A DNA stretch of 64,000 nt from Metridium senile (GCA_949775045.1 OX459095.1:37632809-37696808), one strand, 5' to 3'. Shown: positions 1-12,054, counted from the stretch's first letter. Program-made: numbers and translations. The notes: generated by a model from the letters alone, not told the origin.

Positions 1-383
1 TCAGGTTCAACAAGTTAAACCTAATCACTCTTTTTATGTGATAAAACAAAATATTACATACAGTTATAATACAATATTCAACTGTTCTAACCATATCAAT
101 AGATGTGTAATGTTCCTTAATTACACACTGACAGTTAGAGACCAAAATAATACTGTTCAAAACAAAGCATGTCTTTACTACAATAACCCATTGATCAATA
201 GGTTCTTGCTTGAAATTCAGTTGTATTGTCATCAAATCAAGTTATATGTTGATTCAGAAATAAAGTCAATTTGGATGTAATTATGTTTACAAGGTGTTAT
301 AAAAAAAACTTGAGTTTTTTTTTTAATTGGATTACTATACGTATTTAATTATTAAGTCATATCTATTGTCAACTCAGTCAAAT
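1..383. other. AT-rich stretch, no gene recognised
   Basis: I see no coding motif, repeat terminus or RNA gene here. An 80-codon open frame on the + strand has no recognisable domain and a composition typical of random AT-rich sequence. The last 80 bases are T-rich and probably belong to the 3' flank of the integrase-like gene that follows on the minus strand. Confidence 0.5.
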
Positions 384-1635
384 TCACCTTTCTGCAACAA
401 CTATTAAGGTTTTGAAGAGATTGAATGCTTCATCAGGTGTGCTTGGATATTGAAGCATCTCATTTTGCATAACATAATCAAAATACTTTTGATACAAAGA
501 TGCACCACCATCATCATCTTGTACATATCTCTCCATTGCATTTATCTTGTCAGCTTGGATGGCTACCTTGCAATCAATGCCACGAGAACGATGAGGTAAG
601 TGATAAAGAACATTTGGTATCCCAGGTACAGTACCATACCTTGATGGACGTATTCGGTGGCTGTTCCAGTGATGTTTCACATTGCTCAGTTCTTCTTCAA
701 GTAAGTGTTGATAACAAAACCACAGGCATTCCATATGTAGTTCATTGCCCTTATTCAATACTCCACTATTTGTCATGCTATTAAAATGATTTATCCACCA
801 TGATGTCCTTCCTCGTCTTAGAGATGACCACCAACATTCAATCCTTTGATTTGCTGGTGATGTCCCATATCTATGTGATTTTTCACCAGCAAATTCATCA
901 GTACTCTCTTGTCTGAAATATGATTGCATAGCAGCCACAATTCCATTTTCTGTGCCACAGTCTGTTCGTACAAGAATAGGACATCCAGAACATTCTCTAA
1001 CATAGCTAAGAAAATAATTACCATTGACTTCTGGTTTGTTGTTAGACCTGGCCAGTTCAAGCCAAAGGATTTTCCGGCTGTACCAATCAATTGCCCCGTG
1101 TATTGGGAATCCGAACGGTTTAAGCTTATCATAACCTTCAAATAAAAACACATAACATACATTAAAATAATAATTAATAATTTTTTAATTTATAATAATA
1201 AATAAGCTTACCATCGATATGCCAGCAAAAATTTGGTCCACAACTTGAATATCTTCGCCTTGTTAGCCTCCTGCTTGCTCTTTGCTGAGTGGCTTGAGGA
1301 TTCAACTCGCGCAAAATTTCGGCAACACGCTGTCTTGGAACATGTACATGGTATTGCACTCGCAATGAATGCCAAACAGCTCTATATCCTAGAAGCTCCC
1401 CAGGACCTGAACTGATACGTTGAATCAAATTCTTCAGTTGATTATTGTCCATGGAATTTCCCCTTCTTTGCAGACCATATTCCCTTAGCCTTCGTTTTAA
1501 AGTTGCCAAACTTATTACTGTGCCATGGTGCGCACGTAAAAAATCAATAATAACCCTGTTTTCATTCCCAAGGTGAAAATAATATTCAATTATCGTACGC
1601 AAAGCACTGTCCGCCATTTTGAGCTCAAACTGCAT
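384..1635 (-). CDS. IS3-like (rve-type) integrase/transposase gene, two exons
   Basis: Two minus-strand exons, 1635-1212 and 1135-384, join across a 76-bp GT-AG intron (1211-1136) with phase preserved, so WHIDG reads straight into YDKLKPFG. The N-terminal part looks like a helix-turn-helix region (TLKRRLREYGLQRR) followed by an IS3 OrfB-like segment (GYRAVWHSLR, VPRQRVAEILRE). The rve catalytic domain follows: first acidic residue near HIDGYD, second in RTDCGTEN, and a glutamate in NQRIECWW 41 residues after that aspartate. The frame is open from ATG to TAG. Similar proteins are common multi-copy genes in cnidarians and fish; from memory, Repbase groups IS3-like eukaryotic transposons as IS3EU. 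I see no terminal inverted repeats around it, so it may be a transposon core or a stable descendant. DNA strand transfer is inferred from the motifs. Confidence 0.8.
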
Positions 1636-2383
1636 GGAGTCAGCGGTCTGTGTGTCTAGTACCCAGACTTCTTTGTCGTTGCGAGCAATTGTTTGTTGTT
1701 TGCGTGTAATGTTTTTTTCTTTGTGGACTATGTTTTATTATGTTTTATTTATTTTTTATTGCGAGTAACTACATTTGTGTAGCGAGGTTTCTTTTTTGAT
1801 TGCTGGATTTATCTTTATTTTTGTAAAATATTTTTACGGTGCAATACATTTATTTTTATTTGTGTTGAGCCTTCTGGGCTTCTATCATTTTTTTATTTGT
1901 TGCAATTTTTTTTTTTTTTTTGCAGTTAGTTTTTTTTTGTTGTATGTGTTCCTTTTTTTATTTGCTTCAATATATTTTTTATTTGTGTTGAGCCTTCTGG
2001 GCTTCCATATAATTATCCTAGTTATACAATGCATGCTGTATCTTTAACATGGGCCAATACATCCTTAAAGCTTATTTCAGTGTAACAAACATTGCTTTCA
2101 ATCACTGAAAATGATGTATATTACATTTCCCCTAGATTGACAATCAATTCAAGAAATAAGTCAACAATGACTTTAAAGACCAGGCCATGGAACAGCTCAT
2201 CAAGTAGAATGAAGCGGACAATGGAATTCTATTCTAATACACTGGAAATTTTACCTTATTATTAAAATTACAAAAGCTTTGGTGCCAAAAATATGATCAC
2301 TTAAAAACTGAACTTGAAGAAAAAAAAACTAAGCTATAACAGAACTGATGTGAGCTATTACAAATAGCAGTAACTAAATAATT
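1636..2383. other. T-rich spacer with a short duplicated segment
   Basis: T-rich sequence upstream of the integrase-like gene. A ~30-base segment containing TTGAGCCTTCTGGGCTTC occurs at about 1864 and again at about 1986, a direct duplication with ~122-base spacing. No gene is supported; a 90-codon frame here is simply T-rich (Phe/Leu). Confidence 0.5.
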
Positions 2384-3117
2384 TTATTTCTTTTCGTGTT
2401 TTCCTCTTCGTCTTCTTTTCTCTGGCACAAGCTCGGCAGTAAGGGCATCTTTCAACCCATCAATTTCATTTCCTGTAATGACATTAATAATCATATTAAT
2501 TATTTGCACTTTTGAAAAGAAACGCCACGGACTTAAGCAAACACATCTGGTCACTCAAAGACAACAAGACCGATTAAAGCATTCACTGGAAAATTATCGC
2601 AAGAGCTAGCCCTTATATTTGGTCATATTCAGACTCAACTTATATTTTTCAATTATATTTTTAAGAACCAGTCTAACTTTTTAGCCTTAAGTGGTTATTT
2701 TTTTAAGTGTGCTTAAAAAGCAAATTTTAGCCTAGTGATTCTTAATTCACTGGTTCTTATTATGCAGGTTTTTACTGTTAGTGTGGTTGTTTTTGGTTTT
2801 ATTAGAGCCCTCTTTTCGAGTATATGCACATGACAGTTTGGATTGAATAATTAGATCCTCTTTATGATTTATACTAACATTACAAAATATTAAATAATTG
2901 ATGACATTTTATATCAAAAATTTTATATCACTTACTTTTTCTTTTTCTCTTTTGGTTGCTTGGATTGGAATGGACCTCTACTTGAAGGTTTTTTTTTTTA
3001 ACACCAACCAGCTGTGTGGGTGTTGGGTGAGTCAATGTTCGCTTTGATGCTCCAACTAAATAACAAGAGCCAACATCAACACAAGGCCTATACACTTTCA
3101 TTAATACATTCATGCTA

Positions 3118-3373
3118 CAATCATGTGCAAAATACCTTGGGACATTATCTGATTTTTACGTGAAAAATAGTTCAACAACATTTTTCCGTTTCCCCCTCTC
3201 CCCCGAACCAATGTTGAATTGTGGGAATGTGAAACGGTTCTCATTTGAAAGACCAATACACATTGCTTAGGGGGGAAGGGGGTTTGCAAATCAAATTGAT
3301 AGATTTTGTACATTTTTTGAAACGAAAACAAAAACGCTCATAAAAAAAGTGACAACAATTTTGCACATGATTG
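3118..3373. mobile_element. MITE with TA target site, TIR CAATCATGTGCAAAAT
   Basis: A 256-bp non-coding element. The left end CAATCATGTGCAAAAT and the right end ATTTTGCACATGATTG are perfect inverses, and each is flanked by TA. TA duplications and short perfect termini fit the Tc1/mariner/IS630 superfamily. It lies in an intron of the broken 2.4-14.2 kb gene, just upstream of the exon at 3011. Confidence 0.75.
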
Positions 3374-3489
3374 TAGCCATGCTAGCATATGGTGTATACA
3401 TGTCAGAGCTGCATTGTGTGCGTCAATATTCTGCGTGACCATTGTATCTGTATTCAGTTAATCCTTAACAACTTTTACTCACCACTGGG

Positions 3490-3542
3490 TGTGGCATGGA
3501 CCTCTACTTGAAGGGTTTTCTCTTCTTAAACACCAACTGTTC
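3490..3542 (-). pseudogene. Diverged duplicate of the exon at 2936-3011
   Basis: On the minus strand this block repeats the core of the downstream exon: the segment reading CTTCAAGTAGAGGTCCAT is identical in both, with GT-AG-like borders here as well (TTTAATACAG before it and GTGAGTAAA after it). In the frame equivalent to the functional exon it contains a stop (TAA) near its start. I take it as a tandemly duplicated, decayed exon that splicing could skip, because the exons on either side join in phase without it. Confidence 0.4.
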
Positions 3543-3754
3543 CACCTGTATTAAACTCTTTCTTTCTTCCATGCTGTGAAAAAATGCAATGAAAACTTCT
3601 TTAGCCAATAAAATATATATTGCTGTTCTATTAGCTGTTCATTATTTATGGGAGGAAGAGGGATAAGTGATATATTTACAGAGGCACCATTTTTTTAGGG
3701 GCCCCTCTACAATTAACTTTTTTTTCAATTACCCCCTCACCCTAAATAGAAATA

Positions 3755-3771
3755 ATAGTAATAATAATAAT

Positions 3772-3810
<39 letters not shown>

Positions 3811-3836
3811 AATTATAATAATAATAATAATAATAT
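3755..3836. repeat. Simple repeat (AAT/AAC)n
   Basis: A run of AAT and AAC trinucleotides about 80 bases long. An open frame encoding a poly-asparagine tract across it is a by-product of the trinucleotide period and has no supporting context. Confidence 0.9.
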
Positions 3837-4060
3837 GCATAAGCAGATGAAACGATTGTAAAGAACAATGTACTTAACTAGCCTAGACGTAATAGACCCT
3901 TTTAATAAGTCCCGAAGTGTTTTCCGCGCTTGACGTCATATTTATTCTTTTCAATAGATGAATTTATCAGCATGAATTGCTTGGCCTATTTGAAATAAAA
4001 GAGTATTGAAACAAACTATTGAAACAATAAGGGGAAAGTACTAAAACATTATTAAAAAAA

Positions 4061-4451
4061 CTTATTTGCCCGGGGGGAGGGGGGGGGGGGTGGGGGGGGG
4101 GGTACTCTCTTTGTCCAAATTGTAGGGGTGATCAGCGGAGATTTTGAAAACGACCCCCAAAAAGGTATATATGCACAGATTAATATAACTGTTAAAACCT
4201 TCCTGATTTGAACACCAGAAAGGTACAGATGTGCGATGTTCTTAATTGACAGCCACACTTATATATTTAGCAACAAAGCCAAGTTAAAATGACCGTAATA
4301 CCTGTTATAGATTCATGTTACATAACTGCTTTTAATCCAGAACCCTAAAGGACCCTAAAAGGTATGCACAGGAATTATTTTCAACCCTTAAAGGTACAAC
4401 GATCACCGCTAGCTACCACTTGGACAAAGAGAGAACTCCCCCAGGCTTATT
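4061..4451. mobile_element. G-rich MITE-like inverted-repeat element
   Basis: The left end (CTTATTTGCC, then a poly-G run, then CTCTCTTTGTCCAA at about 4106) is inverted at the right end (TTGGACAAAGAGAG at about 4421, then CCCCCAGGCTTATTTG). The element is non-coding. It resembles other poly-G-edged hairpin elements in this window at 6.7, 14.3, 39.4 and 43.2 kb in organisation, though not in detailed sequence. Confidence 0.55.
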
Positions 4452-4783
4452 TGTTTGCATGCCTGATTGTCAATAAATAAAAGACATGTTTTACTGCTTC
4501 TAATTTTTGAGGTAATCTAACAAATATGTGTATATATTGAGAACCTATTTTACATCGTGTAGTTCCAGAAATTATTCATACCTCCCCTATCAAGGGACGC
4601 AGGAATTTCCGAGGGTTGAGGAGTCCAAAATTATGTTTAAATTTGTTACACATGCAGATGTAGCATAATTACCTCATCTACAGTTTCTGTGGATGCAGAG
4701 GCTTTTTCAAGGATCTTCTTGATGATTACCAATCCCTCATCTTCGACAGCAACATAATTGCTTGATTTCACTTTCCCTGTGTA

Positions 4784-5956
4784 CAGTCCGGATTATAGCC
4801 CAATTTGGGGATATATGTGACGCCACATTCTATTGTCTTTGAATAAACACCGAAACATATGCAAAAATATTCGTATCTTTTTTTCAAGTTAATCCCGCAG
4901 TGTCTCACGGACTGTTTATCCGTGACATTTACCATCAGTTAGAAGCACATAATATTCAAGCTAGTGTGTGAATTCGAAGATAGTGATTTAGTTGATTTTA
5001 AAGCGAAATATTTGACTTTTTCCCGAGCGTGGTGAACGTCTTATGACCGTCGTCTGAAAGTAAGATCTACTGATTGATAATTTTATTGATGTTGTGTAAT
5101 TTTCATGATGTTGTGTATAATTTTCCTGTGTTGTACGATAAATTATCTTGGTCTGTAACAAGTTTCTATATGGTAGAGTCTCTAGTTCGCCGGTAGAGTT
5201 TTTTCAAAGTTTGATAAACGGAGGTCATACTTGACGGCATGTCACGGACTTCAGTAATATTGGCATTTAACCTTTTGCTCGAGGTCTTGTCTTTGTTCTT
5301 TTCAAGTTAAGAGGAAAACAACGGCTTTATACAAGCTTACTTTTAATGGCAAAATTCATGACTCGTTTGTGATCTGTTAAACAACGAGAAATTTCAATAT
5401 TTGTCGTATGAATATCAATTTTATAAAGTTGAAGTCAGCGCGCTCAATGACTCGTCTTTTCTTTGTGATCCACTGGCTCTAAAGTCGATTGCTATCTCGG
5501 GCCATGCATTTATTATCTATTTCTATAAACAAGTATAAGATAAGCTTGCTCCCCATTGGCATAGGGAGCACAATAATACAACTTAAAGAACATTTTGTGT
5601 ATCGAAATGCTAAGACTATGTTTACATGCACTTAGCTTCAGTTATTGGTTTTCGTTTGACAATCACATTGTAGTAGCAAGTTTAATTACATGTAAGTTTT
5701 ATGTTAAACTTTGCCTTGTATATTGTTCGTAGATTCACGGAGAAACATTTAGAGATTCTCAAGCAGTTATGTCGACTCTGTGGCAATCAAATCAAAGATT
5801 CAGGCCGAGGTCATGTTTACATAGCTTGATAGCTTTTTGAATGTTTTGATTCTGTTCGGACTGGTGACGTATTCGTGACGTATGGCGAAATCCAAGTACG
5901 TGATTGGTCCAATCACTAATTAGAAATATCGCCAAATGGGGCTATAATCCGGACTG
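4784..5956. mobile_element. 1,173-bp non-autonomous TIR element inserted in an exon
   Basis: The termini CAGTCCGGATTATAGCCC and GGGCTATAATCCGGACTG are inverted repeats that extend imperfectly for about 24 bases. GTGTA precedes the left end (4779-4783) and follows the right end (5957-5961), a 5-bp target-site duplication. No coding capacity is seen inside. Removing the element and one GTGTA rebuilds a continuous coding segment of the minus-strand gene. A 5-bp duplication could fit a CMC or related superfamily, but I cannot assign it. Confidence 0.75.
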
Positions 5957-6452
5957 GTGTATGTCAGCCTAGACTTCATGCATCACTTCTTTGATCTGAG
6001 GTAAGAAAATGTTGTACAACCAAGACTTCAGGTTGCACAAAAATTCTTCACTGTCGCAGTTAAAATCATTCACAATTTGAAATAATAAATAAATTTACTT
6101 TAAAATGTATGTATGTTTCCAAAGATGTGCAGATTTTGATAAATATTATATTTTAATATATAATACAAGACATGCATGCATACATGATTACTTTATTTAG
6201 TCTCTTGACATATGCCATAAAGGTTTTTTGTCTCCAATTGAATTAATTAGATATTTGTATGTATAGTACCTAGCATCTGACCACTAATCATACAGTTTAA
6301 TTAAATTTATCGAAAACAAAGAAAGAAAGAAAGAAAGAAAGATAGTACAAGATCAAATAGAAAGACTAAACATGGCTGTTATCGTAAATTCATTCAACAA
6401 GCCGCTGGCATAATTTAACTTGAGCCGTAATTTAACTAAACCGCTGTTTACA

Positions 6453-6558
6453 GCACAGGGAGCCCAAGCTCGACACTTGTGATGTTTTACAGTGATACAC
6501 AACTATCTACGTCAAAAAAGGTATTTATTATTGTATATTTGAGCTTGGGCTCCCTGTG
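6453..6558. repeat. Short hairpin with 18-bp arms
   Basis: ACAGGGAGCCCAAGCTC at the left is the exact inverse of GAGCTTGGGCTCCCTGT at the right, about 70 bases apart. It could be a tiny MITE or foldback. It has no open frame. Confidence 0.6.
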
Positions 6559-6706
6559 TTTACAGTTGATCGACAAGTCCAGGAAAATGAAAGATTGAAA
6601 AATCAAATGATCAGGAGGATTTAGCGCCAAAACCGAAGATAGTACGAATGCGTAAGTACTTTATCGTAATTGAAAAAGCACTATTTTGTGACAGTATTAA
6701 AGAGCC

Positions 6707-6918
6707 TTAGGGACGGACCATCAGAAATGTTTTTGCACGAGATTTTATCCCACTCTAAGTATGTGCACAATTTTCTTTTTCATCTGGCACAATCTGTGTT
6801 TTCAGAATAATTGCTGTGCTCGAATTGTTTTATCTATTTAAGGCTGTGCTCGGATTTTTTTTTTGGTATTTGCCACCCCCCCCCCCCCCCCCCCCCAAAT
6901 CTTATGGTCTGTCCCTTA
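6707..6918. mobile_element. MITE-like element with TTAGGGACGGACCAT ends
   Basis: The left end TTAGGGACGGACCAT and the right end ATGGTCTGTCCCTTAG are imperfect inverted repeats, and a poly-C run lies just inside the right end. It is non-coding. A related single terminus occurs at about 43899 (TAGGGGTGGACCATTAGA) and a similar one near 14273, suggesting a repeated family. Confidence 0.6.
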
Positions 6919-7008
6919 GCTGCCACGAAAAAGTACATGCTCATTCTTAATTGACTATATAATTAGGTACAAGTGAAAAGATTGACGATTAATCCAATTT
7001 GTAATATA

Positions 7009-7140
7009 CACCTAATTCAAAAAAGGTTGACGGGGCGAACGGCGATTGGCGATTGAAATTCCTATTGTCCACGACTGTGGACAATACGAATTTCAATCGC
7101 CAATCGCCGTTCGCCCCGTCAACCTTTTTTGAATTAGGTG
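7009..7140. mobile_element. Near-perfect palindromic MITE, CACCTAATTC termini, TA-flanked
   Basis: A 132-bp hairpin with arms of about 64 bases that are almost perfectly complementary, flanked by TA on both sides. The terminus CACCTAATTCAAAAAAGGTT is shared, with few changes, by elements at 11522, 29727 and 48410. The last of these carries a DD34E transposase gene, which makes it the likely source of mobilising enzyme. Confidence 0.85.
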
Positions 7141-7967
7141 TATATAAACAGTAGATGGGGGGAAAAAGTATGAAAACTATAAAGTATCATGAAATTGAAC
7201 ATGCATATATACTTACCAACAATGTCGTCAAGAAGAGTAAAGCATAATTACGTTTTGACCTGGTGTCAAACACCTAATCTTTTAAATTATTGTCAACCAG
7301 TTCGACAATGGTTTCCCACTAACTGTTTTGGTCCAAGTTTTGGACCAAGACTAAGAACTATTCCAATGGATTTGTGAGCATTCTCAAATGCATCCTGTAG
7401 TTCGCTCTCCATTTAAATCATTTTAGCTAAAGAGTTATTCATATTTGGGACACCAAAAGGGACTACCGCTAGTCTGGAAAACATCCTGAGATGATCAATT
7501 GAAAAAAGCATTGAACATATATGTATCTCTACATGTATACATGCACTGAGTTGACAGTGCTTTTCAGCATCATGCGTTACAGTCAACCTTCGCAGGGTGT
7601 CTCCGTAAAAAAATCATTAGAGCACTGGATTAAATGTCATTGCAAAGTATTATACATCATTTTAAAGCACAATAACTATAGCATATGTGTAATTTGTTTT
7701 TAAGAAATATATATGTGTATAAAAATTTTGATTTTTTTAACTCAAAATGACCGTCTGTGTTTGAGCGAATTGATCTACATAACATTTAATTGTCTTGTCA
7801 ACTTTTCTGCTTAATGTCAATCAGTACACATGTGTCTCTAAAACTGTGTCAGGCTTTGTCAATATTTTACTTGGTTTAGATATAATTTATAGTAGAAGAT
7901 GACGATTCGATTAATTTTGTGAAATTTGTGAAGCCTGACACAGTTTTAGAGACACATGTGTACTAGT

Positions 7968-10543
7968 TTTTTTTTTTAATGCCTTTATTTGGTAATAAAC
8001 GTTCCTTAAAATTACAGAATGAATATAAACTAATAACTAATATAAAACTATTTCAACTGTTTACAAAGACTTTAAATTTATCAAAATGTGTAGGGAGGCG
8101 ATTACATTTCTTTGCTATTTCGTATTCTATACGTTCATTTAGCTTGACATAAGCTTTGAAGCCGTGAATTGTTAAATCATTAAGTTTACCCCTGTTATTG
8201 TATACATATACTTTATACAACAAAAGGAGGAAGTCAACCAATATTTCATTTTCGTTCTGATTTGAGCCTAATAATAGTAATGGAAGTTCTAATTTTGGGA
8301 AATCAATCCCATATTCTTTTATCCAGATAGTTATATCCTCATACAATCTAGAGGAGATATTACAATATACAAATAAATGTTCTATCGTTTCTATTTCTAT
8401 GTTACAATATGAACATAGTGGAGAGTCTATAATTTTAAATTTAAACAGATGCTTATTTACATACAAAATGTTCATTAAGAATCGGTAGTGAAACCACCTT
8501 AATTTAACATCAATTGTTATCCTGTGAATGTGAGTGAATATTTCATTCCAATTAATACTAATTTGTAGAACCTTTTCCCACCGTTTTACCGATGTAGGAG
8601 GAGAGGTGCTCTTTTCTATTAATTTGCTATATATATGTTTCGTGCTAATTTTATCTATAGAGAGAGATCTATTAGATATCTCTATTTGCCTTTTCAGGAT
8701 AGATTCCTTATAATTGTTCTCCCTATTTACTGTCAGTATACTCTTCCAATTTGCTGGGATAGATTTTATCAAGCCCATCCAAGTTAACCAATCCACATCG
8801 CTTAATCCTTTTTTTATTGCATACTCCCAACTGAATCCATTTTTAGGGTCCCATAGGTCCCAAATCTGAAAAATATTCTTTGAAATAAAACGTTCTAAAT
8901 GAAATCTATCTGCTACAAACTCAATATGAATATTATTCCACAAAGATTGTCTTAAGATTTGACAAGGTTCATTTATTTCTTTTGTGAAACTTAACTCCGA
9001 CCAGACCTTTAACGCATTATAATAAAAACTTGGCATGCTTTTGGGTAGTTTTAAGAATTTGAAATTTTCTCTGATACAAGCGATTCCACCTAAAGATTGT
9101 AATTTAGACCAAGGCAAGGCTTTCCAATACATATATTTATCATCCATTAACCTAATTGCCCATTTAAAGAGACTAGCTTTTACTATACAATCAAAGTCTG
9201 GGAATTTTAACCCTCCGTCTTCATAGTTTCCAATCAGAGTTTTATACTTAATTTTTGGCTTCTTTCCATTCCAGACAAAATTAACAATCTCGGATTTCAC
9301 AATTTTTATAAAGGCTTCACTGGCTCCCAAGCATGAGCATACATATTTAATTTTTGATAGACCTAACGATTTAACTATTTGAATTCTTCCTATTGGTGTT
9401 AGAGGGCGAGCTTTCCAGATAGCAAGTGTTGTTTTAAGGTTTTGTAAAATTCGTTCATAATTATTTGTATTACTATATTCCGCATTATGCGAGAAGTGGA
9501 TACCTAGAATTTTATTCCTGTTTCATGAAAGTCAATCCATTTTAATTTTGTATTGCTTTGTGTGTCACTATGATTAATTTTTCCTTTTGGACCTAACCAA
9601 CCTATTTCTGATTTTTCAAGATTAATATTGAGCGATGTAAAGAGGCGAAATGTGTTTAAGGTTTCTAAAATGTGCGAAAGACTTTCAATATCTTTGAGAA
9701 AAAAGGTTGTGTCGTCAGCAAAGAGCAAAAGTTTAACCTTCTCATCCTTTCCATCTAAATTTATACCGTTGATATTAGTATTACTTCTAATCATTTCAGC
9801 CATAATCTCTATTATAAGTATGAAAATATATGGGGAGATGGGGTCCCCTTGTTTCGTACCTCTTTTTATACTAAAAAAATCCGTTACAAATCCGTTATTT
9901 ATTACGCAACTTTGAGTATTTTCCAAAAGAAGACGCATCCATTTTATAAATTGATTACCGAAACCAAACCGACTTAAAGTTGCCCATATAAAATTATGCT
10001 CAATACTGTCGAAAGCTTTTTCAAAATCTGCTGCAAACAAGAGTGATGTTCTTTCCTCTGACATAGAAAACTTCATCAGGTCATCAATAAACCTTAAAGG
10101 TTCATCGATATACCTATCTTTAACATAAGCAGCCTGATTAGGATTTATTATCTTTGGAAGAATTTTAACTAGTCTCATAGCCAAAGATTTGCTACAAATT
10201 TTTGCATCAACATTAATTAAGCTAATTGGTCGCCAATTCTTTAAAAACCTAACATCTTTTCCCTGTTTTTCGATAACTGTTATAACTACTTGACGTTGAG
10301 TGATAGTGAAATGACCTTTTTCTAGACTATAATTTAAAGATCTTACCAACAATGATCCTAATTTCCCCCAAAATGAAGTATAAAACTCCTTAGTCAATCC
10401 ATCATTACCTGGACTTTTTGAATTGCCTAATTTTTGAAGTGCCTCGAAACATTCTTGTAACGTTAGTGCCTTATCACACATTTGCGATTCTTCTGGTGAT
10501 ATTTTTGGAACATTTACTTTTGTGAGAAAATCCGTCCATCATG
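7968..10543 (-). mobile_element. 5'-truncated L1-like retrotransposon with 14-bp target duplication
   Basis: The sequence ACATGTGTACTAGT lies directly left (7954-7967) and right (10544-10557) of the insert. The left end begins with a poly-T run, which is the poly(A) tail of a minus-strand element. The copy starts inside ORF2, so the endonuclease is missing. This is the expected outcome of target-primed reverse transcription with 5' truncation. Confidence 0.85.
8053..10540 (-). pseudogene. L1-like ORF2 reverse transcriptase, one frameshift
   Basis: RT domain on the minus strand, about 10540-9510: NWRPISLINVDAKI, then motif A AADFEKAFDS, motif B GTKQGDPISP and motif C FADDTTFF. A single frameshift near 9512 separates GIKF from the continuation LGIHFSHNAEYSNTN, after which the frame is open to 8053 with the typical L1 C-terminal region (FVWNGKKPKIKYKTL, EDGGLKFPDF, RWFHYRFLMNILYVNK, CSYCNIEIETIEHLF). 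All RT catalytic aspartates are present. The N-terminal endonuclease is absent because of 5' truncation. The copy is inactive, but the low number of lesions suggests moderate age. Confidence 0.9.
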
Positions 10544-11521
10544 ACATGTGTACTAGTTGACATTGAGCAGAAAAGTTGACAATACAATTAAAATTTGTTG
10601 AGATCAATTCGCTCAAAGACATGCGGTCATCTTGAGTTTGAAAAATCAAAACTCTATATACATTTAAATATTTCTTAAAACAAATTACACAGGCATATTC
10701 TGTTGTTACAATGCTTTAAAATGATAATATATAATGCTTTGAAATAATTTCTAATCCAGCCCCAAAATGAATTTTTTATGGAGACACCCCGGGAGACCCC
10801 GCGAAGGTTTACAAAGTTTATGAAGAACCTAGCTTTGCAGAAACACTCAGTTTGATAATTACTACTTCCAGTACATCCACCAGCACTGACCATGCATTTC
10901 ATTTAGTCTCAATCAGTAAAATGGCATATTTTGTCATGTTATTTGATGAAAGTTGTACAAATTAGCTTATACAGTTGCATGGTCAAATTAATATATAATA
11001 ATTTATACATGTATATATATATATATATATATTGCTTAATTTTATCATAAAATAATCCAGAGTGCACCCTAGAACTGTTTAATATCAGAGACTTACTTAC
11101 GCAAACATTGAAAAAGCATTTCATAGAACGCTTGTGTCTCTAGTCTTAGAGTATGTGCATATGAAACACTCTGGGAGATGTGTGGAGCACTTGGAGTGCA
11201 AGTGAAACACTCTGATACAGACAGTGTGTTTATTCACAGTTTTATTTATGTTAAATAACGTTTACCTTATGGCCTTTTCTGTTCCCATTCTATCTAATTT
11301 AGGATTGTCAGGGTTCATGGTAATGATTGGTATGGTTTTTGCCTTAATTTTCTTTCCACTAACCGCCTTGACAACCTGAATAAGAAACATGATTCAGCAT
11401 TACAGTGCTACTCATCTCAATGTTCCGATGTCCTGTATATTTTATTTTATTTGTCAATTTTCTTCAAGACATTACATGAATGTTCATAGCTTTTAATGTA
11501 CATTACTATATTTTATTACTA

Positions 11522-11756
11522 CACCTACTTGCAGAAGGTTGTCATGCAAAAATAGAACATTTGTGACAAAGAAAATAGAACATTTGTGATTTAGTGCGAA
11601 AGGAATTTATTAACTAAAAGACAAAAGAGAGAGAGTTCAGCTTGGGTGATCTTCTTTTGTCTTTTTATCAATTCCTATCCTACTAAATCACAAATGTTCT
11701 CTTTTCTTTATGACAAATGTTCTATTTCTGCATGACAACCTGATTGCAAGTAGGTG
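11522..11756. mobile_element. TA-flanked MITE, CACCTACTTGCA termini
   Basis: A 235-bp element with termini CACCTACTTGCA and TGCAAGTAGGTG, each flanked by TA. Inside, GGTTGTCATGCA and repeats of GAACATTTGTGA recur in inverted order at the other end. Its outermost bases and the GGTTGTC block match the 7.0-kb MITE family and the transposase-bearing element at 48.4 kb. Confidence 0.75.
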
Positions 11757-12054
11757 TATATAAGTCAATACAATTGTGCAAATGTTGTGCAATATCTGGT
11801 GTAAGACTGGATTAATTTTTGGCATAAAATATTGCAATTCCACTGGTCATACACAAAGAAACTGATTAATAAATACAACAAAATGTATGGATTGGAGCAA
11901 TTGCAAGGTGTCTATATAATATGGTTTGAATATCTAAGCCCATGTATGTGTGTTTGAACCTGATCACTTAAAATGAGATACTTATTGAACTTAAAAGTCA
12001 AGTGCAAATGAGCACCTTACCCTATTGTAAACATGTGTTGTAACTTTTTCAAGT

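Larger units (their letters stand above)
7582..10810. mobile_element. Foldback element with ~250-bp arms, split by an L1 insertion
   Basis: The left arm (about 7582-7850) and right arm (about 10545-10810) are inverted copies of each other. Both contain CCTTCGC near the outer end, GAGCGAATTGATCT in the middle and AACTTTTCTGC near the inner end. A second inverted pair lies in the centre: GTGTCTCTAAAACTGTGTC (about 7831) against its inverse at about 7935. Without the L1 at 7968-10543 the element would be about 650 bp. It is non-coding. Confidence 0.7.

Noticed and set aside
1775..2047. 90-codon hydrophobic open frame on + strand
   Set aside because: It is a Phe/Leu-rich translation of a T-rich tract with an internal direct duplication. 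No start context or homology supports a membrane protein.
3667..3861. Poly-asparagine protein
   Set aside because: The frame simply translates an (AAT/AAC)n simple repeat.
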